Shown in pieces: positions 59,927 to 64,000 of a DNA stretch of 64,000 nt. Position 1 is the first letter of the stretch, and each line of letters starts with the position of its first letter. Under the pieces are notes generated by a model that saw only the letters and a list, made by a program, of their open reading frames with translations, searched no databases and was not told the DNA's origin. This DNA comes from Plotosus lineatus (Eukaryota > Chordata > Actinopteri > Siluriformes > Plotosidae): contig CM045751.1 in NCBI GenBank assembly GCA_024760905.1, positions 12,050,001 to 12,114,000 of the forward strand, in the 5' to 3' direction. Position numbers and translations under genes: made by a program.

Positions 59927-60170
59927 GACGCGTGCACTCACTACACTCAGATGCCACCTCACATAAAAATGTAAGTAGTTTTATTGGGTTGCTTTTTGTT
60001 TTTGTTTCTTTGGTTTTTTTGCACTATTGGCCTTGTTTTGCAGCATATTCCTTAACTTTACCCCTATTTTTCCTTAATTTCCTTATTTTTTTATTTTTCA
60101 ATGAATATTTTTGAAAAACCCGCGATGCACTGAAGCCGCAGAAACTGAAGCATGAAGTAGCGAGAGATCA
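59660..60170 (+). mobile_element. M1 MITE with internal (CA)n expansion
   Basis: TA then CAGGGGTCCATCACTTTCTG. The right end TAGCGAGAGATCACT is slightly degraded. A (CA)n run at 59875-59922 has expanded from the short CACACA present in other M1 copies. Confidence 0.83.
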
Positions 60171-60439
60171 CTACTGATCTACCACTGATCAAAAGTCTAA
60201 GAACACCCCAATTATTTTCAGTATTATTAAAGATGTAAGCACTTGAAGTCCTGTGAATGAGATGATGAGAAACTAAGCTAAGCACTATGCCAAAAGTTCC
60301 ATGTTAGAAGAAAATAACAAGACGGCAGGCTTCAAGTCATGCAGTGACAACACAGTCTCCAGACTTAAATCCCATCAGGCTGGTTTTGGGATGAAGAAGA
60401 CAAATAATCGAAAGGTAAAGCCATCAAGAAGCGCCACAC
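60171..60439. other. Unassigned intergenic sequence
   Basis: 60180-60420 (ATCAAAAGTCTAAGAACACC) looks like a Tc1-family remnant but is not assignable. Confidence 0.35.
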
Positions 60440-60712
60440 ATTCATTCATTCATTTTCTGCCACCGCTTAATCATAATTAGGGTCACAGGGAGGCTGGTGC
60501 CCATCTGAGCCGACTTGGGGCAAAGGCAGAGTACACCCTGGACAACTCGCGAGGCCATCACAGGGCAGAAACACCCTGACGGCTTCGCAGCTACGCGTTT
60601 GATGAAAGTCAGCAATGGTTCGTTTACGTGAACCTCACACCGTAGACAGTGAGAGACATGGGCTGGCCTTTGATAACCCAGTTAGCTGCACTGTGGGGGA
60701 CAGGACGGGACA
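60440..60712 (-). mobile_element. S1-L SINE, head missing
   Basis: Reversed L2-like tail with four ATTC units, full body, ends at GTTAGCTGCACTGTGGGGGA before the tRNA part. Confidence 0.87.
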
Positions 60713-61049
60713 GTGCCACAGAGTTGTTGAAGATATTCAACAGTGTTGGGAAGAGACTTCTCGAACAGTATATGATTTCCATTGTAGAAAAATTGTATTG
60801 TCATTTCTAATAACTGCAAAAGATGGCAACCGAAAGTCTTCCAAGTACACACAGTCTAGCCTCAAGTAGATATCCAGCGAGCTGGGTAAAAAGGCGATTA
60901 TAAAACTACAAGGACTGCTTCATCTTCTTTACAAACAAGAACAGACCTGAAATGCACTCGGAGTATAATATGAAAAAAGTACCTCCACTGACTATTGTGT
61001 GAGAAGCCCATGAGAAACAAACAAACAAAAAAATCCCTACCTCTCTCCC
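60713..61049. other. Unassigned intergenic sequence
   Basis: No gene recognised. Confidence 0.35.
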
Positions 61050-61117
61050 TCTTTCCCTCTCTCTCTCTCTCTCTCTCTCTCTCGCTCTCTCTCTCTCTAT
61101 CTCTCTCTCTCTCTCCA
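61050..61117. repeat. (TC)n microsatellite
   Basis: CT-rich tract with CCC and CGC interruptions. Confidence 0.95.
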
Positions 61118-61237
61118 AGCACCCCGCTATGCTATTTAATATGAACTTTGTGTGTAAGCCAAATAAAAATTAATACTGTCTTCTAAAACCTTGTGATTAT
61201 AGGGTCATTGAACGTAATATTTCAGATTAAATCAGAT

Positions 61238-61450
61238 GCTCATTCATTTTCTGAAGCACTTAATCATAATTATGGTCGCAGGAAGGCTGGCGCCCATCTC
61301 AGCTCACTCTGGGCCATGATGGGGTACACTCTGAAAAGTTTGCCAGGCCAAACACAGGGCAGAAAAATGCTGACGGCAACCCAGTGGCCTGTTCTTTTAT
61401 GAATCACAGTAATAGTTCTTTTACATGCCTCTCACCACGGACAGCCACCA

Positions 61451-61454
<4 letters not shown>
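61238..61454 (-). mobile_element. S1-L SINE, body deleted
   Basis: Reversed L2-like tail (CATTTTCTGAAGCACTTAAT) and body jump to GCCACCACTG at the head side. The B box is absent. Confidence 0.78.

Positions 61455-61507
<53 letters not shown>
61455..61507. repeat. (TA)n between two head-to-head S1 SINEs
   Basis: About 26 TA units, bounded by ACTG on the left and CTGT on the right. Confidence 0.96.
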
Positions 61508-61508
<1 letters not shown>

Positions 61509-61524
61509 TGTATTATATGTGGGT

Positions 61525-61740
61525 CAGTGGTGATCTAGTGGGAAAGGGTGCAGGATCGCTGATCCTAAGGTTGGGGGTTTGAGTCCCAAGGTTGCCACTG
61601 TCCCCCCCTCCCCATTACAGCGAACTGGGTTATCAAAGGCCGGCCATGTCTCTCACTGTCTATGGCGTGAGGTTCATGTAAAAGAACCATTGCTGACTTT
61701 CAACAAGAGTAGCTGCAAAGTCTTCATCGTGTTTCTAATC
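61525..61740 (+). mobile_element. S1 SINE, 3' module absent
   Basis: Head GGGTCAGTGGTGATCTAGTG, B box GGTTTGAGTCCC, body to GTCTTCATCGTGTTTCTAAT, exactly the point where R and L tails diverge. Confidence 0.87.
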
Positions 61741-61789
61741 GGGAGTCGGAGTCCCCTGAGGCAGTCCGTTCACAGTATCGTTCTGGCAA

Positions 61790-61914
61790 CTCCTGCAGCA
61801 GCACTGGAACCCAGTCGCATCGGCACTTGCCCTTCCATTGGATCCTTCTGTGCACTGGGGAGTATCACCAGCCAGGATACCATGTGCAGCTATAGTCCTT
61901 CGGGACTGACGGAG
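61790..61914 (-). repeat. Unclassified dispersed repeat, copy 2
   Basis: Inverted relative to 54288-54498, sharing TGCACTGGGGAGTATCACCA, TCCTTCGGGACTGACGGAGG and GGCACTTGCC. Confidence 0.8.
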
Positions 61915-61936
61915 GCCTACCTACAGTACCTATATA

Positions 61937-63864
61937 CAGGTATACTTCACCCAACGTCGTTAATTGGTTCCAGGAGAGACGACTTAAGTCAAAAAATGAC
62001 TTAAATCGAATTAGCTTGTCTCTATGCTAGCCTAGGTTAGGCTATGCCAAATTTACTTGTCGAGACTAAACAGAAAATAACCATTCCTAGTTCTGTACTT
62101 TATTCATGAATGCAATTTGCAATATGGTTAATAATGTTGCACCTGGAGCATATGCGTCGGACCCAAAGATGCAGTAAGATGCATGTAAGACGATTCAATG
62201 ATTTTATTTTGCACTTTGGAAAATCTAAATCACTGGAAATAATTAATCGATGGAAACTGGTCGAGCACGAAGCAGGATACCAGGAGTCAGAGAGATAGCA
62301 GGGAAACGGAATCACTGGGAAGGACAATTTTCTGACTTCGGAGGGAAGCGCGCTGCTCCTATTTATAGCTCGCTGATTGCTGAATGTAATCACTTACTGG
62401 AATGAAAGTGAATATTGCAAAGACAAAGGTTATGGTTTTTAGGAATAGTGGTCCTCTGAGATATTATGAAAAATGGTTTTTGTGTGGTCAGAGGCTAGAG
62501 GTTGTTTCTTATTATAGGTATTTGGGAATTGTGTTCACACCTCGGCTAGTTTAGACTAAGGCTCAGACTACTCTAGCCTCTCAAGCCAACAAAACTCTTA
62601 TGGCTATCCATAGATATCAAAAGAGAGCAGGGGCTTTGGCTTTTCTAGATCTTTTTAAAATATTCGATGCTATGGTTAAACCCATATTATGTTATGGTTC
62701 AGAAATTTGAGGTACCACTTATTGTAAAATTATTGAGCAAATACAAATAAAAACTTGTAAATATTTCTTAAAAGTTGGCAAAAATTGTTGTAATAATATG
62801 GTTTTAGGTGAATGTGGCAGGTTCCCCCTACAAATTACGTATATGACAAGGCCGGTAAATTTTGGTGTAGACTTTTAAGACTTCCAAGTTCTAGATTACC
62901 TCACCAGTTCTATTTAATGCTGAAGGCATTAGATGAGTCTGGACGCACAACATGGGCATCGTATATTAAAAATATTTTGTTTAGACTGGGGTTTGGCTTC
63001 ACTTGGGTATCACAGGATATTCTTGATGTTGATATTTTTATTTCAGTTTTTAAGCAGAGGTATCTGATAATCTCTTCCAAAATTGGCATTCATCATTACA
63101 AAACACATCTAAGTCCTCTAGTTATTTACTGTTCAAGTCCCTTCTAAATGTTGAAACATACATTAACTCAGATATAGCACCTTATTTGAGAATCTGTTGA
63201 GCAAATTTTCGATGTGGTACTTTCAAACTTTGCACTGAGACTGATAGATATAAAAATGTTCCTTATAATTTAAGATTTTGTTCTTTATGTGAGAAAAACA
63301 ATATCTATGAAATTGAAGATGAAATCCATGTAATACTTTATTGCAAAGGCTACACAGGTGTAAGAAATACATTATTAAGTAAATATTTGAAGTACCCATT
63401 ATCACAACACAGTTTTATTAATATTATGTCATCAACTGATGTTAATGCAATGCGTAACCTCTGCTTATTTCTTATCCATGTTAAGAAAATCAGAAATTCA
63501 ACTGGTCTACAACAATAGTTCATGCTTTCATTTACTCATTTTGTCTGTATTTTGGGCGAATGGCCTTTTATTGAATAAAATGTCTGTCTGTCTGTCTGTC
63601 TGTCTGATTGCTGAATGGAACCAGGTATGCTCTCTAGACCTCGCCTGCCGGTAGCAGCCACGCCCTTCGCCAGCGCTTGCAATGAATGAAGAGAGAGTTA
63701 ACACCTCCAGCCAGCACAGACCATAACAGATAAGATCTATTTTATTAAACTTTATTTATTAAACTTTATTTTATTTATTTTTTAAATTTTTCTATACTTT
63801 TTTGAAAACCGACATATAATCGAGAACGACTTAACTCGAAACGACTTAAGCCGAGGTGTATCTG
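61937..63864. mobile_element. Tigger-like DNA transposon with a nested LINE
   Basis: TA then CAGGTATACTTCACCCAACG at the left, with ACGACTTAAGTC nearby. Inverted partner GACTTAAGCCGAGGTGTATC then TG at the right. Without the 1.2-kb LINE inside it is about 700 bp and non-coding, so it is a non-autonomous derivative. The right target dinucleotide reads TT rather than TA. Confidence 0.75.
62387..63603 (+). pseudogene. 5'-truncated LINE, RT C-terminus, 14-bp target-site duplication
   Basis: CTGATTGCTGAATG at 62373-62386 recurs at 63604-63617, and the 3' end is (TGTC)n rather than poly-A. Plus-strand coding begins KVNIAKTKVMVFRNSG, with RYLGIVFTPRLV (end of the RT domain), then thumb and C-terminal region (KFWCRLLRLPSSRLPHQFYL, ALDESGRTTWASYIKNILF). 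It ends with a CX2C...HX4C zinc-knuckle-like segment (FCSLCEKN, EIEDEIHVILYC). Stops and frameshifts interrupt it. The clade is not assigned. Confidence 0.88.
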
Positions 63865-63868
63865 TTTT

Positions 63869-63872
<4 letters not shown>

Positions 63873-63946
<74 letters not shown>

Positions 63947-63989
63947 TTGTTTTGTTTTTTTTGTTTTTTTTTGTTTTTGTTTTTGTTAT
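63873..63989. repeat. (TA)n followed by a (GTTTT)n-like tract
   Basis: About 34 TA units, then T-rich GTTTT/GTTTTT units up to 63989. Confidence 0.95.
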
Positions 63990-64000
63990 TTGCTCTACCA

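Overview
The window is vertebrate, almost certainly ray-finned fish (teleost), nuclear DNA. The evidence is one spliced protocadherin gene, a large load of tRNA-derived SINEs, RTE and other non-LTR retrotransposon fragments, Tc1, Tigger/pogo and hAT DNA-transposon remnants, and very abundant microsatellites. I could not resolve the species or order. There are no operons, CRISPR arrays, rRNA genes or functional tRNA genes.

The only gene supported as functional is on the minus strand at 49935-53479. It is a complete two-exon protocadherin that I identify as PCDH20: 880 residues, seven cadherin repeats, one membrane span and a short tail. Exon 1 has only 14 codons and joins exon 2 in phase 0 across a 902-bp intron. 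A CpG-rich 5' region lies just upstream (53480-53757) and is followed immediately by a 530-bp compound triplet-repeat array. The rest of the window fits a repeat-rich gene desert around a lone non-clustered protocadherin.

Repeat names used below are mine. S1 is a tRNA-derived SINE (A box TGGCCTAGTGG, B box GGTTCGAGTCC). It occurs with two different 3' modules: S1-R ends in the 3' tail of the RTE LINEs seen here, and S1-L ends in an L2-like tail (CCTAATTAGGATTAAG... then AGAAAATGAAT). S2 is another tRNA-headed SINE (GGCACGGTGGCGTAGTGG head, body with GTGGAGTTTGCATGTTC) that shares the S1-L tail. S3 is a third tRNA-headed SINE (GGGGCCGGTGGTGTAGTGG head, GTTCGAATCCCA B box). M1 is a MITE of about 450-500 bp with CAGGGATCCCTC termini and TA target sites, present in about ten copies.

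Layout. 1-8 kb: RTE fragment, M1 copies, a mariner-type transposase remnant and S1. 8-17 kb: G-rich minisatellite, rearranged RTE, a clean hAT MITE, S1 and S3 copies, long (GT)n and (TA)n tracts. 17.5-20.7 kb: a minus-strand LINE ORF2 fragment carrying an S3 insertion, then a Tigger deletion derivative. 21-33 kb: S1, S2, S3 and M1 copies, some nested, with large (TA)n/(CA)n tracts. 33-36 kb: a second Tigger copy with recognisable CENP-B-type DNA-binding domains, and a possible solo LTR. 36.7-37.2 kb: a non-repetitive candidate regulatory block. 37.9-38.9 kb: a CCAAT-rich degenerate minisatellite split by an RTE insertion. 39-49 kb: more SINEs, RTE and a 570-bp tetranucleotide array. 49.4-54 kb: PCDH20. 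54-64 kb: triplet arrays, an almost complete but dead Tc1 transposon, SINEs, M1, and a Tigger-like element with a LINE nested inside it.

I found no previously undescribed biological system. The more informative observations are about repeats: SINE tail exchange, shared deletion breakpoints, nested insertions with target-site duplications, and one repeat-in-repeat configuration present twice. Two points concern PCDH20 itself: the upstream ORF and the promoter-proximal triplet array.
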